The notes under the pieces were generated by a model. It ran no database searches. It had not been told where the DNA came from and saw only the letters and a list, made by a program, of their open reading frames with translations. Of a stretch of DNA of 64,000 bases, positions 35,071 through 46,704 are shown piece after piece. Made by a program: the position numbers and the translations under genes. Each line of letters begins with the position of its first letter. Positions within the stretch are counted from its first letter, which is position 1. The DNA is from Notamacropus eugenii (lineage: Eukaryota > Chordata > Mammalia > Diprotodontia > Macropodidae), in assembly GCF_028372415.1 (NCBI RefSeq), contig NC_092872.1, positions 16,458,479-16,522,478 on the forward strand, written 5' to 3'.

Positions 35071-35299
35071 ATTCACTTTGCTTTCAAGCGTATGATTCTA
35101 AAGCACTAAAACCTTTATTTAGGGTTTACTTTATATTGATACAAGTTTGCAAGCTGTGCCCTTAAATACGACACAGCTAAAGTTTAAATGACATTGTCTT
35201 CTCTATAGAAGAATTAGAAAATTCACGAATTAAGGACCTCTTCTAAAGTCTCTTGCTTCAGAACACTGTGGAAGTGACACTGGGTTCTTGAAGGGGCTG

Positions 35300-35815
35300 T
35301 GTAGTAGACAGAATGCTGAACTTTTAGTCTGGTCAGGAAAACCACACTTCAAATCTTTCCTCAGGTACTTAGTATGCATGGGTTTCTGGGCTTTTTACTT
35401 AACCTTTCTCCTTATCTGTAAAAGAGTTGTAATAATAGCACGTATTTCACAGCAGGTGTAGTTGTTAGTTCAGTCAAGCCTCACTTTGCATGACCCCATT
35501 TGGGGTTTTCTTGGCAAAGATATTGGAATGGTTTGCTATTTCCTTCTCCAACTCATTTTACAAATGGGGCAACTGACCTAAAGAGTTAAGTGACTTACCT
35601 AGAGTCACCCAGTTAATAAAAGTATGGGGTCATATTTGAATTCAGGAAGATGCCTTTTTTGGATTTCAGGCTCAGTACTCTATCCACTGAGCCACCTCTC
35701 TGCCCTAGTAAAGCTCATGGGATCTTACAAGCTTTAAAGCTCTGTATGAATGTTACCTGTAACACGTCTAAAAGCTTTATATAAATGTTAACTATTACGA
35801 TGGTACTATCTCTAC
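35300..35815 (+). mobile_element. MIR SINE split by a MON1-like SINE
   Basis: The 5' part at 35300-35450 ('ctccttatctgtaaaagagt') and the 3' part at about 35710-35815 ('aaaagctttatataaatgtt') read as one sense MIR. A MON1-like SINE lies between them. Confidence 0.6.
35453..35708 (-). mobile_element. MON1-like SINE, antisense, near full length
   Basis: 'ttggggttttcttggcaaag', 'ccttctccaactcattttac', 'tactctatccactgagccac', 'ctctctgcccta'. Inserted in a MIR. Confidence 0.8.
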
Positions 35816-36179
35816 TAGACCATATTGCCTTTCCTAGGCAGTAGTGGAAGACAATCATTAGATGTGGCCATTCATATGATCTACCTTCCTCTATACTGGT
35901 TACCAAGTTCAAACCCTTGGTGAACCAACTCTGCCCTTATTCTCCACTCTCAATTCCCTTCTTTGCTGTTCCCTATCACTGATTACATGTTTAGAAGTTC
36001 GAATTATGGATTACTCCCACCATCTACCTTGTTTTCAATTCACGTTGCTGAAATGAGCTGAAGAGAATGTCAAATTCTTAAATTAAAATTAAATTCTTAA
36101 ATTAAATATTACTGACTTGTCCCATAATAAATTTATGTATCTAATCTCAACTGGATCCTCAATATAGTAAGATAAGCAG
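35816..36179. other. Unassigned sequence
   Basis: AT-rich. Possibly an upstream extension of the following L2 but not assignable. Confidence 0.35.
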
Positions 36180-38265
36180 TCCTTTCCTCCTTAAATTTTC
36201 TATTCCACTCTCCACAGCAGTTGTTTCAAACTTTCTAGTCTCTCCCAAGGCTTCTCAAGGCACCTCTTCATTCCATCCTCTTAGATAAGGACCTCTCTTT
36301 ATCTTTCATAGAAAAAAATGAGATCATTCACCAAGATACTCCCTTTTCCTCTCCTCCTTATCATATATCACTCAGACATTTTCTCTTCCTTCATTATTTC
36401 CTTCTTCATTCTAGACCCAGATGAAGAAAAGGGTCTTCTTTTTGCAAAGGTAAATCCCTATTTCTGCATCTTTGATCTCATCTCCTTTGGATTTCTTCAA
36501 ATTATACCTATCATTCCACACTCTCTTTTCTTCAATCACTCTCTATCCTTCCCTGATGCCTACAAATATGGCCATATCTCTACCATTTAAAACAAACAAA
36601 CCATCAATGGATCCTATTATCCCAGATCTTTTCTTCCCTTCATGTCTGTACTCTTTAAAAAAAATGTCAGCTCTTGTTGCCACCTTTAAACCCTCTAGAG
36701 CGTGGCTATGGAACTTACTATTCAAATGAAACTGCTCCCTCTTAAGTTATTAATGATCTCTTAATTACCAAATATGGTAGCCTTTTGAGGGTAGCTAGAT
36801 GATACAGTAGACATAGTGCCAGGCCTAGAGTCAGGAAGACTCATCTTCCTGAGTTCAAAGCTGGCCTCAGACACTTACTAGCTGTGTGACCCTGGGCAAA
36901 TCACTTAACCCTGTTTGCCTAAGTTTTCTCATCTGTAAAATGAGCTAGAGAAAGAAATGGCAACGTACTTGAGTATCTTTGTCAAGAAAACCCAAAAACA
37001 AGATTATGAAGAGTTGCACGACTGAACAACCACATTCTTTTTGACCTCTCTGTAGCATTGACATCATTGATCACCTTGTCTTCCTAGATGCTCTCTTCTC
37101 TCTAAGTTTTTAAAAGACTGCACTCCCCTAATTCTCTACCTGTCAGACTGTTCATAACTGCTAATTATGGGTGTCCCTCATAACTGTCTTGGATGTCCTT
37201 TTTTTACTGTATACCTTCTCACTTTGTGATTTCATAAGCTTTTATGGATTCAGTTAGCATTTTTATGCAAATGATCTGCAGATACCTATTATCTCTCCTA
37301 AGTTAAAGACATACATCTCCAATCAACTTCTGGACATCTTGAGTTAGATATCTCATAGCCATCTCATCAATTTGTCTCAAATAAACTCATTATCTTTTCC
37401 CCTAAATTCAGTATCCATCTAAACTTCCCTCTTACTGACTAGAGAACAACCATTCTCCTGATCACCCAGGCTCACAGCATCAGTCATTCTTGACTGCTCT
37501 CTTGAGCTCCCCCAACATATCCAACAAATTGTTGAGTCTTGTCATTTCTACCTTCACAAAATTTCTCATTTATGTCCCCTTATCTCCACTAACACATCTA
37601 TCAATCTAGCTGAGAGTCTCATCACTTTTCACCCAGAATACTGCAATAACCTTTTAATCGATCTTGTTGTCTTACATCTCTCTCTAGTCCATCAGACTAA
37701 AAAAGCTCTGACTACTCCCATCCTTGACAATAAGCCCTACTGGCTCCCTATGGTCATCTGAATCAAATATAGTCTTCTATTCAGCATTCAAAGTCCTTCA
37801 TAACCTGGTGCCTTCTTGACTTTCCAGTCTTCCTACACCTCATTTCCCTCCATCACTATCCAACCCAGCTACACTTATAGTTCCTCAAGAAAGATACTCT
37901 AGGTTCCAATTTTACTAGCTGCTTCCAATGCCTGGAGTGTTCTCTTCTCTTAGCACTACCTCTTAGCTATCCTGTCTTCTTTCAAAATTCAGTGCAAATT
38001 CCATCTTCTGAAGTTCACTCACCCTTCCCAGTTCATTCAGCTAACGATATCTTCTCCTTTTGCATTGCCACCTTCTGTTCCTTATATAAGCATTTTTGCA
38101 TTTATCTTACTCATTATAATGTGAACTCCTTGAGGGCAAGGAATGTTTTTTATGTGATTGTTTATTTGTTCATTTTTTATTTCTTTGAATCTTCAGATTC
38201 ATAGCGCATGAAATATAGAAAGCAGTTTATAAACGCTGCTTACTGGCTGACTGTATATTGGTCCC
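36180..38265 (+). mobile_element. L2 LINE, long sense copy with RT remnants, split by a SINE
   Basis: Runs through the L2 RT: 'ttgacctctctgtagcattg' and 'acatcattgatcacctt' (the F/DTxDH region), then 'tttttatgcaaatgatctgc' (YADD remnant reading YAND), then the 3' end with 'gtgaactccttgagggcaag'. It covers roughly the last 2 kb of L2. A MON1-like SINE at 36793-37030 interrupts it right after 'caaatatggtagccttttg'. No sustained open frame, so this copy is ancient. Confidence 0.75.
36785..37032 (+). mobile_element. MON1-like SINE, near full length, inside L2
   Basis: 'cagacacttactagctgtgt', 'gaccctgggcaaatcactta', 'ctcatctgtaaaatgagcta', 'gacatgactgaa'-like end ('gcacgactgaacaacc'). Confidence 0.85.
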
Positions 38266-38570
38266 ACCTGATCGTGTTCTGCGAAATTTGTATTGGCAAC
38301 TCTATGCTCTGGAGTTTCTTATTCCCAGACCCCTAGAATTGCTTTGGAATTTATATTGTGAAAGAAACAAAGCAGTTTACTTGTTTTTTCTCTCTTAAAG
38401 AAGGAACTGAAGTGGTATTCTAGTACCAAATCAAAACAGAAAGAAGCAATTGTGTACTTAAATTAGATGACAATAAGAATCATGCTACTAGTAACTGTAA
38501 CACGATAATAAAACTTTCTCCCTCTTCCCCTTTTCTTGGAATCCTAATGTTACTGGCAGGATGAAAGGTA
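38266..38570. other. Unassigned sequence
   Basis: No repeat or gene recognised. Confidence 0.4.
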
Positions 38571-38571
38571 C

Positions 38572-38822
38572 ATATCATGTCACTTTTCAGTTTTGTCCAA
38601 CTATTTGTAACCCCATGGAGTTACATGCCAGTACTGTCCACTAGGTCTTCTTGGTAAAGGTACTGGGTTGGTTTGCCACTTTTTTTCCAGTGGATTAAAG
38701 CAAAGAGAGGTTAAATGGCTTGCCCAAGAACTCACAACTAGTGTCTGAGGCTGAATTTGAACTCAGGTCTTCCTGACTCCAGGCTCAGTGCTATATCCAC
38801 TGATCCATCTAGCTGTTGTATA
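38572..38822 (-). mobile_element. MON1-like SINE, antisense
   Basis: 'ttgtccaactatttgtaacc', 'tgaatttgaactcaggtctt', 'cctgactccaggctcagtgc', 'ccactgatccatctagctgt'. Confidence 0.85.
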
Positions 38823-38824
38823 TA

Positions 38825-38879
38825 ATAGGTAACAATAATAATTGACATTTTAAAGTACCTTACAGCTTGCTAAGTGCTT

Positions 38880-38942
<63 letters not shown>

Positions 38943-39160
38943 AACTTCACAGAAAATCTATAAAATAGGTTATATAATAGGTGGTAATAGATCCAAAGTT
39001 GTTTCGAGAAGATAAAAAATAAACAAGTTTAGAAAGGTTTAACGTTTTAGAGTCAGAAATTACCTTAGTAATTATGTAATGCAATTTCCATCACAGGATG
39101 AATACTCATCCAACATGCCCAATAACTGAGTGTTCAGTCTCTATCTGAAGACCACTAATT
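38825..39160 (-). repeat. MIR-like piece with a (TA)n expansion, then a CR1/L3-like piece
   Basis: 'acagcttgctaagtgctttg' before and 'cagaaaatctataaaataggt' after the (TA)n at 38883-38937 suggest a microsatellite grown inside a MIR-type repeat. 39050-39160 resembles antisense CR1/L3. Confidence 0.5.
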
Positions 39161-39164
39161 ATGG

Positions 39165-39514
39165 GGAAATAATGAAAATATTATCTTGATTGAATCTCCA
39201 TTTTTCTCTTTTCAATGGCTATTTCAGTTTTTTGGGTTATCATCAAACTCAACTTAATTTCCTATCTCATCTCCAACAGCAGATGATCTCACCTATTTTG
39301 CTAAGAAAATTAAGATGAAACATTATGAGTTCCCTCATCCCTTCTATTTACACCTCAGATTTCCTCTTGGTATTTACCCATGTTATATCTATTATTACAA
39401 TTTATCAGGAAGAGATGGTCTTTTTTGTAGTCAGGGATTACCCTTATATTAATACCAGCATTTTACACCCCATTTCCTCTTCAACTTTGCCTTGTTCTTG
39501 TATTCCATCTTTAA
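39165..39514 (+). mobile_element. Probable L2 segment upstream of the AHCY retrocopy
   Basis: Pyrimidine-rich sequence with the feel of L2 coding sequence. L2 reappears at 41690, so AHCY and an L1 tail may both have entered one long L2. Weak on its own. Confidence 0.35.
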
Positions 39515-41055
39515 TTTTTTTTTTTTTGCCCAACCAAACCCAGATACCATTTATTACTCTGTGCAGGAAGGGTTGGAAAGACAAGAAAATGTGGTTGGTC
39601 ATATAGTCTTTGAGGTGGGCAGGACTCAGTACTGTAGTGGTCAGGTTTGAAGGGGCGCTCTCTGACGAGGCCCAAGTATTAGGACTTTTTCCATCAGCTT
39701 GGTTAGCTTCACATTCAGTTTGCCAAGGTGGGCCTCAGCCACAGCTTCATCTAGCTTCTTGGGAAGGAAGTATACTCCCACAGGGTCCTCGTCTGAGTGG
39801 GTCCACAGCTCAATCTGGGCCAGCACCTGGTTGCTGAAGGAATTGCTTATCATAAAGCTGGGATGGCCCATAGCACAGCCCAGGTTGACCAGGTGGCCTT
39901 CTGCCAGCAGGATGATCCCCCGCCCATTCTTCAGCTTATAACAGTCTACTTGAGGCTTCATGTTCACCTTCTCCACAGAATTTTGATTCAGCCACTTTAC
40001 ATCTATTTCCACATCAAAGTGGCCAGTGTTACATACTATGGCGTTGTCCTTCATCTGCTCAAAGTGCCTGCCCAAGATAATGTCCATGCATCCTGTGGTG
40101 GTGACAAAGATGTTTCCGTCTTTGCAGGCCTTGTCCATGGTAGTCACTTCATAGCCCTCCATAGAGGCCTGCAGTGAGTTGATGGGGTCTATCTCTGTGA
40201 TGATGACTCGGGCACCAAAGCCCCTAAGGGCCTGAGCACAGCCCTTGCCCATGTCACCATAGCCTGCCACCACAGCCACCTTGCCTACAATCATCACATC
40301 TGTGGCTCGTTTGATGCCATCAATGAGGGACTCACGGCAGCCATACAGGCTGTCAAACCTGCTCTTGGTAACAGGATCATGCACATTGATAGCTGGCACT
40401 TTCAGAACTCCACTGAGTTTCATCTTGTATAGATTGTGGATGCCTCTGGTGGTTTCCTCTGAGATGCCTCTGATACCCTTCAGGAGCTCAGGGTATTTTG
40501 TGTGAATGAGGTTGGTGAGGTCCCCACCGTCCTCCAGGATGGTTGCCTGTTGAGGGGCTGCCCATCCTTGAAATAGAGGGTGTGCTTGATGCACCAGAGG
40601 TATTCCTCATCAGTCTCCCCCTTCCAAGAGTACACAGAAATGTCAGTTTTGGCAATGGCAGCTGCTGCATGGTCCTGGGTGGAGAAAATATTGCAACTGG
40701 ACCACTGTACCTCAGCTCCCAGGGCCACCAATGTCTCAATAAGAACAGTTGTTTCCACAGTCATGTGAAGGTAGCCAGCAATCTGGGCACCTTTCAGTGG
40801 CTTGGAGGCTGAGTACATCTCTCGAAGTTTCATCAGGCCAGGCATCTCATTCTCTGCTATATCCAGAGCCTTGCATCCCCAGGCAGCCAAGCTGATGTCA
40901 GTGACTTTGTAGGGCAATTTGTCAGACATGTTACGGCCTCCTCCGCAGTTACTTAATGACTTAGCAGAGGCCACCACGCAGAGACTTCAGGGATGGGGGT
41001 GATGGGGCCTCAAAAAGGATAAGGCAGGTGGCAGGCAGCACCAGGAGGGGCTTAA
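39515..41055 (-). pseudogene. AHCY: Processed pseudogene (retrocopy) of adenosylhomocysteinase
   Basis: The minus strand carries an intronless copy of AHCY, the NAD-dependent enzyme that hydrolyses S-adenosylhomocysteine to adenosine and homocysteine. The coding match starts at ATG 40929 ([18 protein letters not shown]) and ends near 39626. A poly(A) tract (poly-T on plus, 39515-39527) and about 125 bases of 5' UTR mark a reverse-transcribed mRNA. Recognisable parts are [17 protein letters not shown], the Rossmann NAD motif GYGDMGKG (usually GYGDVGKG) and [18 protein letters not shown]. Two breaks are visible. Near 40545-40560 (about codon 125) extra bases shift the frame. Another shift just before the C-terminus replaces the last residues (normal end ...PDHYRY). 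A 317-codon frame (40594-39641) survives. Substitutions such as R-to-C and R-to-H look like CpG decay. Not a functional gene. Confidence 0.93.
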
Positions 41056-41104
41056 TTTCTCTATATATGTTAGCCCATTCCCATCTTCCTACATTTTCAA
41101 TTCT

Positions 41105-41668
41105 CATCTATTCTTAAAATAGAACAAAATGAGCAAACATATAGACACACAAAAATGGACACTAGATATCCATTAATTGAAGAATGGCCAAAAAGCATGG
41201 TACATGAATATGTTAGCATATTTATGTGCTATGAGAAATGAGAAATATGATGAATTCAAAGAATCATAGAAATACATTTATAAATTGATGCAAAATGGAA
41301 TAAATTGAGCCAGGAAAATAATATGGGCAGTAACTTCAACAATATAAATGGGAAGAACCATAATCAAAAAATACTTCAAACTGAATGTTGTTCAATTATA
41401 AAGATCAATCTTGACTGTAAAGAAGAGATATGAGAAGACACTTCTGTCCCACTACTTTAAAAAACTCAGGGTGCAAAGATATGGAATATTGTACATAACA
41501 TCAGATGTTTTCTAGTGAATTGACTGGTTTTCTTGATTTTTCCCTCTTTTTCCTTTAAAGATATTGTTATAGAGAATAGTTCTTGAAGAGGAGGGAAGAA
41601 GAGGGATACAGGGTGAAGTGTAAGCAATGTGAAAAAAGGATATTAAAAAAAACATTAAAAAGATAAAA
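41105..41668 (+). mobile_element. L1 3' end fragment
   Basis: ORF2-end landmarks ('aattgaagaatggccaaaaa', 'atgcaaaatggaataaattg') lead to a 3' UTR and an A-rich tail (41640-41668). 5'-truncated. Lies directly beside the AHCY retrocopy. Confidence 0.6.
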
Positions 41669-41689
41669 GTTTTACTTGACCTTACCATT

Positions 41690-42948
41690 CACTCAAGCTA
41701 CTTCTTCAAACTTCTCCCTCCAATGATACAAAACAATGTTTTAATTATTCACTCTGAGGGTCCTTATTCTGTCCACATATTCCTAGACTTCTCTCCAGTT
41801 TCCTGTTGCTATTGACCAGCCCTATCCCCTAGATACTCTCTCCTTAACTTCTGTGACACTGGTATTTCCTGTTTCTCTTTTTATCCATAAAAAGTTGATG
41901 GTTCAGTGGATCGAGTGGGGGACCTAGTCAAGAATACACAAGTACAAATTTGGCCTCTTTTCCTTTCCACTTGCCCTCACAAATTAGATCTTTTTTCAAA
42001 CTGCCCTCTATCTGTTGAGAGAATACCCATCTTCCAGTCAGGGCTTCTCATTTTTGAGTCATTTTATAGCTTCTTCTTTATTATCCCCTACATCTAATCA
42101 TCTGTCCTGCATTGTCCATTCTACCATAGAAGCATGTTTCATATCTATCTCTTTTCTGGCCAGCCACAGGACCATGACCTTAGTTTAAGCCCTCATCACC
42201 TCTTGCCTAAGACTACAATAGCAGCCTCTTAATTGGTCTCCATGCTCCCCTTCCTCAATATATCTTCCACAAAGCTGGCAAAATAATCTTCCTAAGGTAC
42301 AGGTATGCTTATGTCATCCTACTGTTCATAAAGTTTCAGTGACTTTTTATTGGTTCTAAGATAAAATACAAAATCTTTAGGTTAGACTTTAAGGCTCATT
42401 TCAGTTGCATTCCAGGATACTTTTCTTCTCCTGTTCGATACATCTTCCCATCACGAACTCTAATTTCCACTCAGATAGATTACTAACTATGCTCCAAACT
42501 CCACAGTATAACCCTAATCTTGAAACATTCACATAAAAGGTCTCTCATGTCTGAAATAGAATGTTTTTTCATCTGTAGAAAATCACTATTCCCCTTAAAC
42601 TCCAGATCTGACACAATATCTTCTATGAAATCCTTCCACATTCTTATAGTGATCTCTCCTTCCTCATGTTATCTAGAATTAGGCTTATTTGTATAGATAT
42701 TATGTCCCTCCAGTAAAATGCAAGTTAACTGAGAGCAGGCATTTTTAAATTTCTGTCTTTTTGTCTCCAGTGCTTGCAATGTTTTGTGTATAATACATTA
42801 ATTCTCCTCCATTAGAATGTGAGCTCGTTGAGAAGAGGAACTGTTTTTTTTTTTTTGCTTGCTTTGCATCTCTAGCACCCTGGCACACAGTTATTGCTTA
42901 TGTAATGCTTGCTGACTGACTAATTAATAGTTTTTAATGAATTGAATT
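41690..42948 (+). mobile_element. L2 LINE, sense
   Basis: 'aagccctcatcacctcttgc', 'cttaattggtctccatgctc', 'cagtgactttttattggttc', and the tail with 'aatgtgagctcgttgagaag' and 'gcacacagttattgcttatg' are in L2 order. No open frame. Confidence 0.7.
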
Positions 42949-43199
42949 AAAAAATATCAAGTTCTATAGAAACTCATTCTGTTTTGGGGGCATTTGTTAG
43001 AAGTTTGTTAATTTGTTAAGCTTATTAGAAAATTAATTTGGTAGAAAAATTCTGATATGGAGTTAAAGTCACATTCCCTTCAGTTCTTACCCCTTGGTTT
43101 TAGTTTTGCTTTCTGAAGTTAAGAATAAGACTCATTCATCTTCCATGTCACAGTGTTTAAATTATTTGTATTTAAAAAGAAAAGAACAATTCTGAGTCA

Positions 43200-43500
43200 C
43201 ATTCTCCCTCCTGTCCCCATCCCACCTCTACCTCTCACATGTCCAATCTATTAAGTCTTCTTATGCTCAAGTCTCTTGAATTAGCCTTAGGTGATATTAT
43301 CTCTACTAGCTTCTCAGTTCTCACAGACCTCCAATGGACATTCCATATCCTTTCTAAAATGTGGTACTCAGGAACGAACAGTGTTGTGGCTATGATCTCA
43401 CCTGGGCAGAGGACAGTGAGATATCATCTTTATTTTGAATACTTTACTTCTCTTTTAATAGCATAGCATAGAATTAGCTTTGCAACAGTTTGAAGCTATT
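43200..43500 (-). mobile_element. CR1/L3 fragment, antisense
   Basis: 'cctttctaaaatgtggtact' and 'gaacgaacagtgttgtggct' match the antisense CR1/L3 3' coding end. Confidence 0.65.
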
Positions 43501-44105
43501 AAGATCTCAGTTTTAGACTTGAAATTTTGAAAAAAATTTGAAAAAACCAGCAGGGAAAAATTTATATTTTTAGTGTCTTCTCTTGTAATTAAAGCAACGT
43601 GTCTCTTAGGACCTAGAAATAACAATTATCAGATCTCATTAATGCACAATAATTAGGTAGAAGACTACTCTGTACCTGAGAAAAATCTGAATTTTTTCAA
43701 CTGAAAAAATAAATCAAGCCTTTACTTATAGGACCCTTGCATTCCTATCAATAAGGGATTTACACATAAGACTTGAATATAGTGGGCACTCGGTAAATAG
43801 CTGTTGACTTCAATCAGTACTGGGACAACAACTGGGACTCCCATTAAGTTAATGAAAATCATTGATTGGTTCATTCAAACATTTATACCAGTGGGGTTTG
43901 TTTTAATGAATAGCTATAGTGGATTTGGAATTGATTTATCAGCTCCTTGTCATGCACGTTCATGCTTTTTAAATGACCAAGGGCTCTTGTTAACAGTGGC
44001 TAAATTATTTAAACTTTTCCCCTTACATTCTTGTTTACACAAATAATTTCTACTCATCTCTGAAGGCAAGGTTAGGTTAAAAAGGTCAATATACAGTCTC
44101 CTAGA
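43501..44105. other. Unassigned sequence
   Basis: An L2-tail-like scrap near 43740-43810 ('atagtgggcactcggtaaat'). The rest is unassigned. Confidence 0.4.
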
Positions 44106-44111
44106 AGGTTA

Positions 44112-44275
44112 GATCCGGATGTCCAATGCCATCATTTTATAGATGAGGAAGTTAAGTCCAGTAGAATTGAATGTACTTGTTCAAGATTATGCATTACAGA
44201 GGCAGAAATAGGATTTGTGTTCCATTTTCTAGAATACAAAATCCAGTTTTATTTCTACCACACCCAATTTCCAAT
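44112..44275 (-). mobile_element. MIR SINE, antisense
   Basis: 'catcattttatagatgagga' and the downstream 'gcattacagaggcagaaata'. Confidence 0.65.
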
Positions 44276-44479
44276 TTCAGCTTCCTGTCAGAACTGATAA
44301 AAATTCAAAAATGCTAAAGAACAATTAAAAATCTTACTCTATGTATATTTTGTGCATACATATATATGTGTGTGTGTCTTGTTAATTCTACTTTCATAAC
44401 ATCTCTTGTATGTGCTCTCTTCTTTCCTCTGACATAGAAAGCTCCTTGGCACATCCTTTCTTCATTCATGTGTGACCTG

Positions 44480-45048
44480 TTGCCATAGTGTTTTTTTCAT
44501 TCTCTGCTTCAAATCCTCTCCACTCCACTTTATCTGCCATCCTTGTCACCCCTTCTACTCAGTAAATTTCAGTGGTTCCCTATTACTAGAAAGATTAAAT
44601 GTAAAACCCTCTCTTTGGCTTTTAAATCCTTTCACAACCTGACACTTCTCACCTCTCAAATCTTACAATGTACTCTCCACCACTTACTCTACAATACAGG
44701 AATTTGGGCCTTCTTGTTTTTCACACACTACACTTTAGCTCCAAACTCTGTACCTTCATACTGGTTCTCTTCCATGCCTGGAAATCACTCTCTCTCTTTC
44801 CCAACTTCCACCTCCTGGCTCCCCTGGATTGTTTTCAGCTTAAGTCTTATCTTCTGCAAGAGATCTTTTCAATCCCCATCACTGTAAAGTCTTAGTTGTT
44901 TACATGTAGTCTTCCCCATTGGAATGTGAGTTTCTTGAAAGCAGGGATTATTTTCTTGACCTTTTTTGTGTCTCTTGCACTTAGCATAATAACTCGCACA
45001 CAGTAAATGTTTAATAAATACTTAGTGAGAGACTGATGGATTGATTGT
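44480..45048 (+). mobile_element. L2 3' region
   Basis: 'agtggttccctattactaga', 'cctttcacaacctgacactt', 'catgcctggaaatcactctc', and the tail 'actcgcacacagtaaatgtt'. A 114-codon frame at 44543-44887 is an L2 relic. Confidence 0.75.
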
Positions 45049-45900
45049 ACATTTAACTTTCCAAAACAGTGTTGTGCCAAAAACAACAACAACAAAAAAA
45101 AACCTTGGCAGTCTTTACAGTCCATCACCAAAGTGGTTTCTTTTCCCAAGTGCCATACCTAGGATGGAACATGGGTTTGCCTATTCCCTGGGAACCAGTG
45201 AGCAATGAGACTATGTTAGCTTATCCAAAATTTTTAAGCAGCTAGTTGAACATAACTGGCAAAATTGATTACTTTTCCATTATTCATTAACAGTTTGAAT
45301 ATCTACCAATCAGTAATAGCGTGGACGTAGGTTGTAATAATTCTCTGCTACAATGGTCTGTGAGAGTATAGAACATATCTGCCAATCATCACTTTCCCTC
45401 TTCTTGCTTTATTATCCTCATTCCCCTCTAAAAGTATCCTCCCATATACGGAGGATACTTATCTGTAGTATTTACATGTAAAAGACAGAAGACTAAGAGG
45501 AGAATGCCAGAAAAAAAAGAGAAAAAACAAGCAACTCTCCACTTCCTCTTCTGATTTGTGCCTGTCTGAATGTCCTAGAAACTGCAGAGTTTGCAAAGGG
45601 GATCCTTAAACAAACAAACAAAGAAGCAGAAATAACCAACTTTGACTTTTATGTTCCTTTACTTAAAAAAATATACTCCAAGGACAAGCTATGTCTGCCC
45701 TTATTCATGGGTAAAACTTGTTTTGCCAAAAGTTGGCTGGTAACATGCAAAGCCAAAACAATTAGTGAAAACATGCATGTTGTTCACATTACTTCAGAAA
45801 GGATGGACAAGTCCTCGGGAGACATTTATATTTTTACCTAGATCCATGACTCACCTTGACTACGAATAGAAGAATTTAATTAAAGTGGGATCATTGACCT
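45049..45900. other. Unassigned sequence
   Basis: A-rich patches near 45080-45103 and 45510-45530. No repeat family or gene recognised. Confidence 0.4.
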
Positions 45901-45904
45901 GAAG

Positions 45905-46045
45905 CTAGAAGAAAACTGGGGCCATCTGTTCCAATTTCCTCAATTTACAGGTGAGCTGACCAAGCTTATACAGGTAGAATGATAAGCAGGCTTTGAATTC
46001 TGGGGCCTTGGATCCTGTAGGTCACTATGCTGTTGCTTCCACAAT
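45905..46045 (-). mobile_element. MIR SINE, antisense, decayed
   Basis: 'tttcctcaatttacaggtga' with a following 'aggctttgaattctggggcc'. Confidence 0.55.
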
Positions 46046-46119
46046 TATCTTTATAGCAGATAGGATACTGAGAAATAAAGAAATGAGATAAATAATTAAA
46101 TATGTTCATAGATCACATG

Positions 46120-46700
46120 TGGACACATTATATAAATATATATACACATATACATTATGTGTGTGTGTATATATATGTATATATATACATATATATGGAG
46201 AGAGAGGGGGAGAGAGAGAAAAGTGATGCTGTGCTTTATGTTAATTTAATTGCTAATAGGAAAGATAACGTTTGCATGTATATGTGTATGTATGCATATA
46301 AATATACACACATATATTGCTATATATACCATATGTACACCATTTTATATACATATGTATGTGTATATATGCATGTATGTATGTGTGTGTAATGGGAAAA
46401 ATAAAGTTTGTGTGTATGTGCGTGTGCATGTATACACACATTGCTATAAAGCATATATATACGTACACAAATATTGCTTCATATAATACATATATATCTA
46501 TAGATACATACACATGTACAACCACATTTCATATATGTATCTATGTGTATAGATACATATATAATATTGTGAGGTAATGCACTCAAAGTTAACAATTTGT
46601 TAGTGGGGAAGATAAAGTTTCTGTTTATGTGTATATGACCATACACATGCATATATGCATACCTGTCTATCTACACACATCCACACATGTGTATATACAC
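46120..46700. repeat. Long TA/TATG/CATA compound microsatellite region
   Basis: About 580 bases rich in alternating purine-pyrimidine units. Two near-copies of an 'aataggaaagataacgtttg'-like spacer (about 46255 and 46394) and a third ('ggggaagataaagtttctgt' near 46606) show it grew partly by tandem duplication of a larger unit. Tyr/Met-rich frames here are artefacts. Confidence 0.8.
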
Positions 46701-46704
46701 ATTG

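Noticed and set aside
39641-40594. A 317-codon open frame that could be read as a live adenosylhomocysteinase gene
   Set aside because: It lacks the N-terminal third in frame, has an abnormal C-terminus, no introns, and a poly(A) tract, all typical of a retrocopy.
39510-41060. A target-site duplication around the AHCY retrocopy
   Set aside because: Both flanks share a 'ttaattt'-like string next to the poly-T, but it is too short and too low in complexity to claim.
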